NCBI RefSeq assembly: GCF_011808225.1
Contig: NZ_SOYS01000015.1
Coordinates: 1 to 47,542 of the forward strand
Direction: 5' to 3'
DNA: 47,542 bases
From: Cedecea colo
GTDB lineage: Bacteria; Pseudomonadota; Gammaproteobacteria; Enterobacterales; Enterobacteriaceae
Every line of letters begins with the position of its first letter. Within the stretch, counting starts at the first letter, position 1. Below, piece by piece: positions 17,101 to 25,316 of this stretch. The translations under genes and the position numbers were made by a program. The notes beneath the pieces were generated by a model that was given only the letters and a program-made list of their open reading frames with translations, did no database searches and was not told where the DNA came from.

Positions 17101-18015
17101 ATGGCACTTAAAGCAAAACTGGGGATCGCACCTATTGCCTGGTCTAACGACGATCTTCCGCAGCTGGGCGGTGATACGCCGCTGACTACCTGTCTGGCGG
17201 AAAGCCATCAGGCGGGTTTCCAGGGCGTTGAAACGGGCGGTAAGTTTCCGAAGGCAACGCCGGAACTGCGGGCAGTACTGAAAGAATACCAGCTTGATTT
17301 AGTCTCGGGCTGGTACTCCGGCACGCTGCTGGACAGTACCGTCGAGGAAGAGATTAAAAAAGCGCTGCCGCAAATGCAGCTATTCCGCGACTGCGGCGCC
17401 GTGTGCCTGGTTTACGGCGAGACGGCAGGCACCATACAAAATCGCCAGGATATCCCGCTGGCCAATCGCCGTCGCCTTAGCGACGAGCAGATGCAGGAAT
17501 ATGCAGCGAAATTATCGCAATTTGGCGCCTTTTGCCGCGATTTTGGCGTTCCGCTGGCGTTCCATCATCATATGGGGACCGCTATCGAAGATGAACATGA
17601 CATCGACCGTTTAATGGCGGCGACCTCGGCAGATGTGGGCTTGCTCTTTGACGCCGGCCACCTGGCGTTTGCCGGCGTCGATCCCATGTCTATCCTGGAA
17701 AAACACGGTGCGCGTATTAATCACGTTCACACGAAAGACGTGCGCGCGGAAGTGTTACAGGCGCTGGACTGGCAGCGAGACTCTTTCCTGGATGCCGTGT
17801 TGAAAGGCGTTTATACCGTGCCCGGCGACGGCATGATCGATTTCACCGCCATTATCAAAAAGCTGGCACAACTTGGCTATGAGGGCTGGTTCGTGGTGGA
17901 AGCCGAACAGGATCCAGCAAAAGCGCCGCCGCTGGAGTATGCACAAATCGGTTACAAAACCCTTTGTTCAGCGTTGGATCAGGCAGGTTACACCCTTATT
18001 AAAGGAGCATTCTGA
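17101..18015 (+). CDS. iolE: Inosose dehydratase (2-keto-myo-inositol dehydratase)
   Basis: IolE removes water from 2-keto-myo-inositol to give the cyclohexanedione that IolD opens. The 304-residue TIM-barrel protein (xylose-isomerase-like, metal-dependent) begins with the typical IolE sequence LGIAPIAWSNDDLPQLGG. Metal-ligand segments are visible: LAFHHHMGTAIE, VGLLFDAGHLAFAG, INHVHTKDVR and GWFVVEAEQDPAKAPP. The start at 17101 follows a GGGGAAAG ribosome site, 14 nt after iolD. Its TGA overlaps the next ATG by one base (TGATG), so SDR translation is coupled. It is also similar to MocC of rhizopine catabolism, a less likely reading because the mocDEF genes are absent. Confidence 0.93.
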   Translation: MALKAKLGIAPIAWSNDDLPQLGGDTPLTTCLAESHQAGFQGVETGGKFPKATPELRAVLKEYQLDLVSGWYSGTLLDSTVEEEIKKALPQMQLFRDCGAVCLVYGETAGTIQNRQDIPLANRRRLSDEQMQEYAAKLSQFGAFCRDFGVPLAFHHHMGTAIEDEHDIDRLMAATSADVGLLFDAGHLAFAGVDPMSILEKHGARINHVHTKDVRAEVLQALDWQRDSFLDAVLKGVYTVPGDGMIDFTAIIKKLAQLGYEGWFVVEAEQDPAKAPPLEYAQIGYKTLCSALDQAGYTLIKGAF

Positions 18016-18824
18016 TGGGTCAGTTGCAGGGTAAAGTTGCGGTTGTTACCGGCGGTACACAAGGCGTCGGCGCCGCCATTGCGCGCCAGTTTGCGCAATC
18101 AGGCGCTGCTGCGGTAATTATTTGCGGGCGTAATCAGGAGAAAGGCGAAAAGATGGCGGCGCTATTAAATAGCGAAAGCGCAAGCAAGGTCACTTTCGTC
18201 CGTGCAGATTTATCCTCGGTGGCGGATTGTCGCAAGGTTATTGCTACAGCGGATGAGCTGCACGGCAGAGTCGATATTCTGGTTAACGCTGGCGCGATGA
18301 CCGATCGCGGCAGCATTCTTGATACTTCCCCCGAGCTGTTTGATCAAGTATTTGCCACCAATGTCCGCGGACCCTTTTTCCTGATGCAGGAGACGGTTAA
18401 GGTTATGCGCCGGGAAAATATTACCGGCAGCATCGTGAATATTTGTTCGATGTCTTCACTCGCCGGGCAGCCTTTTATTGCCGCCTATTGTTCTTCGAAA
18501 GGAGCGCTGGCGACGCTGACGCGTAACACGGCTTATGCGCTATTGCGTAACCGTATTCGCGTGAATGCGTTAAATATTGGCTGGATGGCGTCGGAAGGCG
18601 AAGATCGAATTATGAAGCAATACCATAACGCGGAAGATAACTGGCTGGAGAAAGCTGCCGCGGCACAGCCGTTTGGGCGTCTTATTCAGCCAGAAGAAGT
18701 CGCGCGAGCGGTGGCATTCCTGGCGAGCGATGAGTCTGGCCTGATGACCGGTTCGGTTGTGGAATTCGATCAGTCGGTCTGGGGAGGATATGACCAGGCG
18801 CCAGCGCCTGCCAATCCGCTTTAA
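18015..18824 (+). CDS. Short-chain dehydrogenase/reductase
   Basis: This 269-residue classical SDR has the cofactor motif TGGTQGVGAAIA, the catalytic Ser in IVNICSMSSLAG and YCSSKGA (Tyr and Lys). The structural NAG is present as NAGAMTDRGS. It would oxidise or reduce a hydroxyl of a sugar acid or cyclitol with NAD(P)H. It is translationally coupled to iolE. Known iol operons do not usually carry an SDR at this place, so it is a candidate for the non-standard step after IolD, for example reduction of 5-deoxy-glucuronate or oxidation of a derived acid. The substrate cannot be read from the sequence. Confidence 0.88.
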   Translation: MGQLQGKVAVVTGGTQGVGAAIARQFAQSGAAAVIICGRNQEKGEKMAALLNSESASKVTFVRADLSSVADCRKVIATADELHGRVDILVNAGAMTDRGSILDTSPELFDQVFATNVRGPFFLMQETVKVMRRENITGSIVNICSMSSLAGQPFIAAYCSSKGALATLTRNTAYALLRNRIRVNALNIGWMASEGEDRIMKQYHNAEDNWLEKAAAAQPFGRLIQPEEVARAVAFLASDESGLMTGSVVEFDQSVWGGYDQAPAPANPL

Positions 18825-18834
18825 GCGTGATGGT

Positions 18835-18866
18835 ATCAGCCTGCAATGCAGGCTGATTATTTAATT
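18835..18866 (+). terminator. Terminator after iolD-iolE-SDR
   Basis: ATCAGCCTGC (18835-18844) and GCAGGCTGAT (18848-18857) form a perfect 10-bp stem with a 3-nt loop, followed by a T-rich tail (TATTTAATTT). It is 11 nt after the SDR stop. Confidence 0.75.
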
Positions 18867-19072
18867 TGTTAATCTATTAACAATCCCCCGTAATATTGCG
18901 ATGCTTTTTATTTTTACGCGGGCATTAAAATAAATAGTTTAAACATAAACGTTCAGGAGAGCGTTTTTGTTCTCACTATTTTTATTCATTTATTACCAAC
19001 GAGTATCGGCTCCGGTTCGTTAACCAAAATCAGAAATAACTATTACTCATTCAGTCGTGCGGAGGTTGATGT

Positions 19073-20557
19073 ATGAACGGTTTTGCACTTGAAGCGGAAG
19101 GGATCAGTAAATTTTTCCCAGGCGTGAAGGCGCTCGATAATGTATCGCTACGCGTGCGGCCGGGAACGGTGCATGCGCTGATGGGAGAAAACGGTGCGGG
19201 TAAATCCACGTTAATGAAATGTCTGATCGGTATCTATCGCCCCGATACGGGCGCTATTCGCGTCAAGGGTGAATCGGTGCAGTTTCAGGATACGATGGAT
19301 GCGCTGCGTTCGGGGATCTCGATGATCCACCAGGAGTTAAACCTGGTCACCCACATGACGGTGGCGGAGAATATCTGGCTGGGACGTGAGCCTATGAAAT
19401 ATGGCTTTGTGGATCACCGCAAGCTTAACCAGCAAACCCGGGAACTGCTGAACAGGTTGAATATCCGTTTGTCGCCGGAAAAAATGGTGGGTGAATTGAG
19501 CATCGCCGCTCAGCAAATGGTGGAAATCGCCAAAGCGGTGTCGTGGGATGCGGATGTAGTGATTATGGATGAACCCACCTCAGCATTAACGGAGGGGGAA
19601 GTAGGTCACCTGTTCAATATTATTCGTGAGCTGCGCGAACAGGGCAAAGCTATTATCTATATCAGCCATAAAATGGATGAAATTTTTACGATCACCGATG
19701 AAATCAGCGTATTCCGCGACGGCACCTGGATTGGCAGTAAACAAACCTCGGAATTTACGCGCCAGTCGTTGATTACCCAAATGGTTGGCCGTGAATTAAC
19801 GCAGCTGTTTCCGAAATTTAATAGCACCATCGGTGAAGAGGTGCTGACGGTACGTAACTTGACGCGTAAAGATCATTTCCAGGATATCAACTTTAGCGTC
19901 CGGCGGGGAGAAATTCTCGGCATCGCAGGTCTGGTTGGAGCCGGTCGTACTGAAGTGATGGAAAGTTTATTTGGCATGGAAGCGTTTGATAGCGGTGAAG
20001 TGCTGATTGATGGAGTTCCCGTCAACATCGATTCACCCGCCGCCGCAATTGACAAGGGCATGGCGTTATTGACGGAGGATCGCAAAAAGTCCGGTTTATT
20101 CCTGGTTCTGTCAGTATTAGAGAACATGAGTATCGTTAATATGCCGGAATATATTGGGAAAAGCGGGTTTGTCAAACATGTAAAAATGGCGCAGGACTGT
20201 ATGGATCAAATCCATCGTCTGAATATCAAAACCCCAACCATGGATCAGATTATTAATAATCTTAGCGGCGGTAATCAGCAGAAGGTTTTAATTTCCCGCT
20301 GGCTATTAGCACAGCCGAAAATTCTGATACTGGACGAACCGACCCGTGGTATTGACGTGGGGGCGAAGGCGGAAATCTATCATCTGATCAGTGAACTGGC
20401 GAACCGTGGCGTAGCCGTCATTATGGTTTCTTCTGAACTGCCCGAGATTCTGGGCATGAGCGATCGCGTGATGGTCATGCATGAAGGACGTGTCACCGGC
20501 ATTCTCGACAGAGAAGAGGCCGATCAGGAGTCCATTTTGTCGTTGGCATCTAATTGA
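19073..20557 (+). CDS. ABC transporter ATP-binding protein with two ATPase domains (RbsA/MglA type)
   Basis: This 494-residue cytoplasmic ATPase drives cyclitol or sugar import. The first domain has Walker [14 protein letters not shown] (near residue 40), a Q-loop region MIHQELNLV, the signature region [14 protein letters not shown] and Walker [12 protein letters not shown]. The second has a degenerate Walker A ([16 protein letters not shown]), the signature [14 protein letters not shown] and Walker [13 protein letters not shown], as in RbsA. The start follows GGAGG. The operon begins after a 250-nt AT-rich intergenic region, so it probably has its own promoter. It is the only ATPase gene in the window and should serve both permeases. 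Confidence 0.94.
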   Translation: MNGFALEAEGISKFFPGVKALDNVSLRVRPGTVHALMGENGAGKSTLMKCLIGIYRPDTGAIRVKGESVQFQDTMDALRSGISMIHQELNLVTHMTVAENIWLGREPMKYGFVDHRKLNQQTRELLNRLNIRLSPEKMVGELSIAAQQMVEIAKAVSWDADVVIMDEPTSALTEGEVGHLFNIIRELREQGKAIIYISHKMDEIFTITDEISVFRDGTWIGSKQTSEFTRQSLITQMVGRELTQLFPKFNSTIGEEVLTVRNLTRKDHFQDINFSVRRGEILGIAGLVGAGRTEVMESLFGMEAFDSGEVLIDGVPVNIDSPAAAIDKGMALLTEDRKKSGLFLVLSVLENMSIVNMPEYIGKSGFVKHVKMAQDCMDQIHRLNIKTPTMDQIINNLSGGNQQKVLISRWLLAQPKILILDEPTRGIDVGAKAEIYHLISELANRGVAVIMVSSELPEILGMSDRVMVMHEGRVTGILDREEADQESILSLASN

Positions 20558-20567
20558 GGCGCAAAAA

Positions 20568-21599
20568 ATGAGCAATATGAAATTGACCGCGGCACCGGTA
20601 AGCGCACAGCCTTCTTTTTTTGGTCAGTTACGCCATAAATTACCCAAGGATACCGGTATATTTGTTGTTATGGTTGTTATGGCCCTCATTTTTGAAATGG
20701 CGGGCTGGTATGTGCGCGATCAATCCTTTTTATTAAATACCAACCGTCTGGTACTGATTGTTTTGCAGATCGCCATTATAGGTATTATTGCCGTGGGCGT
20801 GACCCAGGTCATTATTACCACCGGGATTGATCTCTCATCCGGTTCGGTGATTGCGTTGGCGGCGGTCGTTGCGGCAAGCCTGGCGCAAACTTCTGATAGC
20901 ATGTCGCCCATGTTCCCTGCTCTGGTCAACCTGCCGGCAATTATTCCTTTTTGTGCCGGGATTGGCGTCGGCTTAATCTGCGGGTTTATTAACGGCGTGC
21001 TGGTCACCCGTACCGGGATTCCCTCTTTTATCGCCACGCTCGGGATGATGGTGTCCGCCCGCGGTCTGGCGCAATATTACACCCAGGGTAATCCGGTTAG
21101 TTTTCTTTCCGACAGCTTTAGCGCTATCGGGCAGGGGGCCATGCCGGTAATTATCTTTTTCGCGATCGCCGCGCTGTTTCATACTGCGCTGAAATATACC
21201 CGCTATGGTAAATATATTTATGCCATCGGCAGTAATATGATTTCAGCAAAGGTTTCAGGCATTAACGTTAATAAATACCTGCTTCTCGTCTATACTATTG
21301 CGGGAGCGTTAGCCGGTTTAGCCGGTGTGGTGCTGGCAGCACGAGTGAGTAGCGGACAGTCCAGCATGGGGATGTCCTATGAACTGGATGCGATTACCGC
21401 CGCCGTTATTGGCGGCAGCAGCCTGATGGGCGGCGTCGGTCGTATTACGGGAACGCTGATTGGCGCTGTGATCCTGGGCCTGATTAAAAGCGGCTTTACC
21501 TTTATCGGCGTTGATGCTTACGTACAGGATATTATCAAGGGAATAATTATTGTCTCTGCGGTTGCCATTGATATGCGGCGTAATCGCAAGAAAAGGTAA
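20568..21599 (+). CDS. ABC transporter permease, ribose/inositol type (copy 2)
   Basis: This 343-residue inner-membrane permease is nearly identical to the one at 7222-8253, with the same length and the same signatures (IITTGIDLSSGS, TGIPSFIATLGMMVSARG, GGSSLMGGVGRITGT). ATG 20568 lies 10 nt after the ATPase stop with GAGG upstream. An in-frame extension inside the ATPase gene is not credible. The copies differ mostly in the first 30 residues and around residues 195-215. A recent duplication, or selection for a heterodimeric channel, would explain this. Confidence 0.93.
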   Translation: MSNMKLTAAPVSAQPSFFGQLRHKLPKDTGIFVVMVVMALIFEMAGWYVRDQSFLLNTNRLVLIVLQIAIIGIIAVGVTQVIITTGIDLSSGSVIALAAVVAASLAQTSDSMSPMFPALVNLPAIIPFCAGIGVGLICGFINGVLVTRTGIPSFIATLGMMVSARGLAQYYTQGNPVSFLSDSFSAIGQGAMPVIIFFAIAALFHTALKYTRYGKYIYAIGSNMISAKVSGINVNKYLLLVYTIAGALAGLAGVVLAARVSSGQSSMGMSYELDAITAAVIGGSSLMGGVGRITGTLIGAVILGLIKSGFTFIGVDAYVQDIIKGIIIVSAVAIDMRRNRKKR

Positions 21600-22026
21600 G
21601 CAATTTAACAACAGAATGCGGTGTCGGAAACCACGCCGCTTTATCTTTCGTTTATTAAATGTATCCGGTTATCGGACGCTTTTTTATGCCTGAAATTACT
21701 GCTCGACGATATCTACGCTATGAAAAAGGTTCCCCTTAGTTATTTTGTTGTTTTTATAAAGGGCCTGAAAAGAGAGGAGCTGTTTATTTATAGAACAGAA
21801 AGGATATTATTTGTTATATAAAAGCAATTTTTGCATAGATATTATGTGAGCAAAATGTTAATACTTTTAGGCCCAACCTCAGGCGACGATTGATTAGGAC
21901 GACAGTGTCCTTAAATAGCCGTTTGTTGCGTTTGTACAATTGCCGGTAGGGAGATGTATTTCTGGCAAAGGAAGGGAACATGTCGGTATATGCCGATACT
22001 TATACAAAAGTACGAGAGTTTATATT
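21600..22026 (+). other. 427-nt intergenic stretch with a possible terminator
   Basis: An imperfect hairpin (GCGGTG at 21618-21623 with a bulged CACGCCGC at 21633-21640, then T-rich) may end the ABC operon. The rest is AT-rich without a credible gene; it should hold the promoter of the PQQ dehydrogenase. A short ORF at 21621-21821 has no ribosome site and no recognisable motif. Confidence 0.4.
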
Positions 22027-24432
22027 ATGAGAAGTCGGGTTCCTCTCGCGATTATTGGCGGGATAATTTGTATTTTAGGGGTTTTACTTGCGGCAGGAGG
22101 CCTGTGGCTGATTACGCTTGGTGGATCGTGGTTCTATTTGCTGGCAGGTTTACTGATGGCAGGAATAGGATACGGTATGGCTAAACGTCGGAGATGGGCG
22201 CTGCCGCTTGCCCTGGCGCTGTTAATAATCAGTATTATCTGGTCTCTGTGGGAGGTCGGATTTGATTTCTGGCAATCAGTGCCACGTATTATAGCTTTTC
22301 TGGTTATCGCGTTGATCGCATCGGCTGCTTCGCCGTGGCTATTGCGTTCAGATTCAAAGGCCGCGCTGAGTTGTAAACCAGCAGCAGTGTTGTCAGTGGT
22401 GTTCGCGGCCAGTATTGTTGCGTTCTTTACCGGAATGTTTTTCCCCCATCCTACTGTCGTGGCCGAGAATGCAGCGCCAGCTGCCGTTGTTAAGCCTGAT
22501 GCCGGACAGGACAGCGGTAATGACTGGCCAGCCTGGGGGCGTAATGTCGAAGGTAACCGCTTCGCGCAGTTCGATCAAATTAACAAAGATAACGTGAAAG
22601 ATCTGAAGGTTGCCTGGACTTATCGCACAGGCGATCTGGCGGTGAATGGCTCGGAGTATCAGGTTACACCGATTAAGATAGATAACACGATGTATCTGTG
22701 CACTCCGATGAACAAGGTGATTGCGCTGGATGCAACCACCGGCAAAGAACGGTGGCGCTTCGATCCACATATGAAGATCACCGACAGTAACAAGCAATGG
22801 AAACGTTGCCGCGGCGTTGGTTACGCCGATTTGACTGCCGACAAGGTTAGTCCTCCGGTTGCGTCTGTCACGCAGAATACGTCAGCAACTACGCCGGCTG
22901 CGTGCCGTAAACGTATTGTCAGCACCACCAATGACGGTCGCCTTTTTACTTTAGATGCTGAAACCGGTGCCCTCTGTGATGACTTCGGAACACATGGTTT
23001 TGTGGATCTCAAGGAAGGTCTGAGTGAAGCGCCTGAGCAAGGTTCTTACTACCTGACTTCTGCACCGCTGGTTGCCGATGGCGTCGTTATGGTCGGGGGT
23101 AAGATAAACGATAACATTTCCACCGATGAACCTGCGGGCGTTGTGCGCGGTTATGATGTCCGCACCGGTAAGTTGCTGTGGGCCTTTGACCCGGCAAGAC
23201 CTGAAGACAGTACGCCGTTGCCGTCAGGCCAGAATTATGCTCCTGAATCACCCAACTTCTGGGGAACTGCCTCTTACGATCCGAAACTGGGTCTGGCCTA
23301 TTTCCCTACCGGTAACCAGACGCCAGACTTCTGGAACGGTAACCGCCATCCATACTCGGAGGAGTTCAATGATTCCATCGTTGCTATCGAACTGAAGACC
23401 GGCAAGTTACGCTGGCACTTCCGCACAGCCAACCAGGATCAGTTTGACTACGACGTTTCCTCGCAGCCTATTCTGTACGATCTGAAGAATAAAGACGGCA
23501 CTACAACGCCGGTAGTTATTCAGTTGACCAAACGCGGTCAGGTATTTGTCCTGGATCGCCGGGACGGAAAACCGGTGGTACCGGTGGAATACCGTAAAGT
23601 ATCAACCGACGCGATGCCGGGCATGAAAGTGGCCAGTACCCAACCTTATTCGAAAATATCAGTGGGAACAGAACCGCTGAAAGAATCAGATATGTGGGGA
23701 GCATCGATTTTCGACCAGCTGTATTGCCGTATACAGTTCAAGGATATGCGCTGGGAAGGTGAGTGGACGCCGCTGTCAGACAAGAAACGCACGTTGATTT
23801 ATCCTGGCTACTATGGCGGGATGAACTGGGGAGGCGGAGCTCTTGATGCCTCCACCGGTACGTTGATTGTGAACGATATTCGCATGGCGCAGTGGGGGCG
23901 TTTCATTAAACAGGATGAAGCGAAACGCATTGGTCTGAAACCCAGCACGGAAGGCGAGTATTCCGAGCAGAAAGGGACTCCATGGGGTGTCGAGCGTTCG
24001 ATGTTCATGTCGCCATTGGGTATACCTTGCTTTAAACCACCGTTTGGCACCATGACAGCAATCGATCTGGCTTCAGGGAAAACCAAATGGCAGGTTCCAA
24101 TGGGCAGCATTCAGGATGCGCCGGTGAATGGCGTTGTTCCAGGATTGTATATCCCTATGGGGATGCCAACGATGGGCGGACCACTGGTGACAAAAGGTGG
24201 TTTGACTTTCTTCCACGGCACTCTTGATTACTATGTCCGTGCGCTTGACAACGACACCGGCAAAGAACTCTGGCGTGGGCGTCTGCCGGTAGGCGGGCAG
24301 GGAGCACCAATGACGTATATTGGTAAAGATGGTAAGCAGTATGTCGTTGTTGTTGACGGTGGTGCGACCCGTACCGGGACTAACGCCAACCGAGGTGACT
24401 ACGTGATTGCTTATGCGCTACCTGAAAAATAA
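22027..24432 (+). CDS. Membrane-bound PQQ-dependent glucose/polyol dehydrogenase (Gcd-like)
   Basis: This 801-residue quinoprotein oxidises glucose, or another polyol, on the periplasmic side of the inner membrane and passes electrons to ubiquinone. About the first 150 residues hold five hydrophobic segments, starting LAIIGGIICILGVLLAAGGL. The eight-bladed propeller follows, with WPAWGRNVEGNRFAQFDQI, PLVADGVVMVGGKIND, WGTASYDPKLGLAYFPTGNQ, GYYGGMNWGGGALD and GPLVTKGGLTFFHGTLD. ATG 22027 begins the membrane domain; a TTG 29 codons upstream has no support. Length and order match Gcd. No PQQ biosynthesis genes are in the window, so it would depend on PQQ made elsewhere or taken up. Its place beside a cyclitol transporter raises the possibility that it oxidises cyclitols; membrane PQQ-dependent inositol dehydrogenases are known in acetic acid bacteria. 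Confidence 0.93.
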   Translation: MRSRVPLAIIGGIICILGVLLAAGGLWLITLGGSWFYLLAGLLMAGIGYGMAKRRRWALPLALALLIISIIWSLWEVGFDFWQSVPRIIAFLVIALIASAASPWLLRSDSKAALSCKPAAVLSVVFAASIVAFFTGMFFPHPTVVAENAAPAAVVKPDAGQDSGNDWPAWGRNVEGNRFAQFDQINKDNVKDLKVAWTYRTGDLAVNGSEYQVTPIKIDNTMYLCTPMNKVIALDATTGKERWRFDPHMKITDSNKQWKRCRGVGYADLTADKVSPPVASVTQNTSATTPAACRKRIVSTTNDGRLFTLDAETGALCDDFGTHGFVDLKEGLSEAPEQGSYYLTSAPLVADGVVMVGGKINDNISTDEPAGVVRGYDVRTGKLLWAFDPARPEDSTPLPSGQNYAPESPNFWGTASYDPKLGLAYFPTGNQTPDFWNGNRHPYSEEFNDSIVAIELKTGKLRWHFRTANQDQFDYDVSSQPILYDLKNKDGTTTPVVIQLTKRGQVFVLDRRDGKPVVPVEYRKVSTDAMPGMKVASTQPYSKISVGTEPLKESDMWGASIFDQLYCRIQFKDMRWEGEWTPLSDKKRTLIYPGYYGGMNWGGGALDASTGTLIVNDIRMAQWGRFIKQDEAKRIGLKPSTEGEYSEQKGTPWGVERSMFMSPLGIPCFKPPFGTMTAIDLASGKTKWQVPMGSIQDAPVNGVVPGLYIPMGMPTMGGPLVTKGGLTFFHGTLDYYVRALDNDTGKELWRGRLPVGGQGAPMTYIGKDGKQYVVVVDGGATRTGTNANRGDYVIAYALPEK

Positions 24433-24457
24433 TATTTAGACGTTATTCTGATAAATA

Positions 24458-24487
24458 GAAAACCACTTCCTTTCGGAAGTGGTTTTC
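24458..24487 (+). terminator. Strong terminator after the PQQ dehydrogenase gene
   Basis: GAAAACCACTTCC (24458-24470) and GGAAGTGGTTTTC (24475-24487) form a perfect 13-bp stem with a 4-nt loop and flanking A and T runs. It lies 26 nt after the stop codon. Confidence 0.88.
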
Positions 24488-24802
24488 TCATAATGATGGC
24501 CCAATAATAGACGTTATGACTGCGAAAAATAGAGGGTTTTAAGCGCTATTGGTTGTTACAAATCAATTTTAATAATTTATTGTTTATTTTTTTTTGCATC
24601 GAATTTATCGTGTTAAATGAATTTTTTAGCAATTAAAGGTTATTGCGTAAGAGGTTTGTATAGTTACAGGTGGTATGCGTTTTAAACGTTGCTCAAAAGA
24701 AGTTACTTTTACCGGGTGAGGGTGTCGAGGTTTGGCATCCGGGTTGATAAAGATACCCAGTCCGAAATATCTATATCAGCGTCAGTACATAATGGCTGTA
24801 AA

Positions 24803-25117
24803 ATGAATTCAACGTTCATCTTTATGAGAGAAACTTGTCTCCGTTATGACAGTCTGAATAAGCGACTCAAACAGGTTGCACGATATGTACCGGTTAATCC
24901 AGATAGCATTGCATTTGATACAATGGCCATCATTGCTGGAGGTTCTGAGGTTACTCCTTCAACATTTATCCGGTTTTCAAATGCGTTTGGATTCGGCGAA
25001 TTTAATGAGATAAAAAACTCTTCCGGCAGCATCGTTGCTTTATTTTCACTATGCGGCAACAGAGAGTGGCGGATTAAAGACACTCTTCACATTTTAGCGG
25101 CAGGGTACGCTGTTTGA
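24803..25117 (+). pseudogene. N-terminal remnant of an RpiR-family regulator
   Basis: From MNSTFIFMRETCLRYDSL the frame gives an RpiR helix-turn-helix: LKQVARYVPVNPDSIAFDT, IIAGGSEVTPSTFIRFSNAF, GFGEFNEIKN. It lines up by eye with residues 30-95 of the regulator at 14157 (ARYITQNPNTVALES, VRFAQAFGYSGFKQM). After about residue 75 the similarity ends, and the frame closes at 25117 with no SIS domain, so about 200 residues are missing. It is probably a dead regulator left by a deletion. A free-standing 104-residue DNA-binding protein is possible but less likely. Confidence 0.6.
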
Positions 25118-25241
25118 GTTTGCGAAATAAATGGCGTAATAAAGGTGTCGGCAGCAGGAACCAGTTCCTTGAACGGCCAGGGATGTAAATGGAGGACATT
25201 CCGGGCATTCACACAGGCATCGGGTAAACGGGCAAAGAGCA

Positions 25242-25267
25242 AAAGAGAAGGCCATCTGAATGGCCTT
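25242..25267 (-). terminator. Terminator of the leftward idonate-type operon
   Basis: AAGGCCAT (25248-25255) and ATGGCCTT (25260-25267) form a perfect stem with a 4-nt loop. On the minus strand it is followed by CTCTTTT (25247-25241). It lies 50 nt after the stop of the dehydrogenase gene. Confidence 0.7.
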
Positions 25268-25316
25268 GCTGGGCGGCAGGATATATCCTCCGGTGAAAGA
25301 CAACCGCGTAACCGGT

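Noticed and set aside
6193-21599. Rhizopine (moc) catabolism as the role of the island
   Set aside because: MocA-like and IolE/MocC-like genes fit, but the mocDEF oxygenase genes are missing and iolD with an RpiR regulator points to inositol-type substrates.
24689-24802. Longer N-terminal extension of the RpiR remnant
   Set aside because: The extra 38 residues have no similarity to RpiR proteins and the upstream start has no ribosome site.
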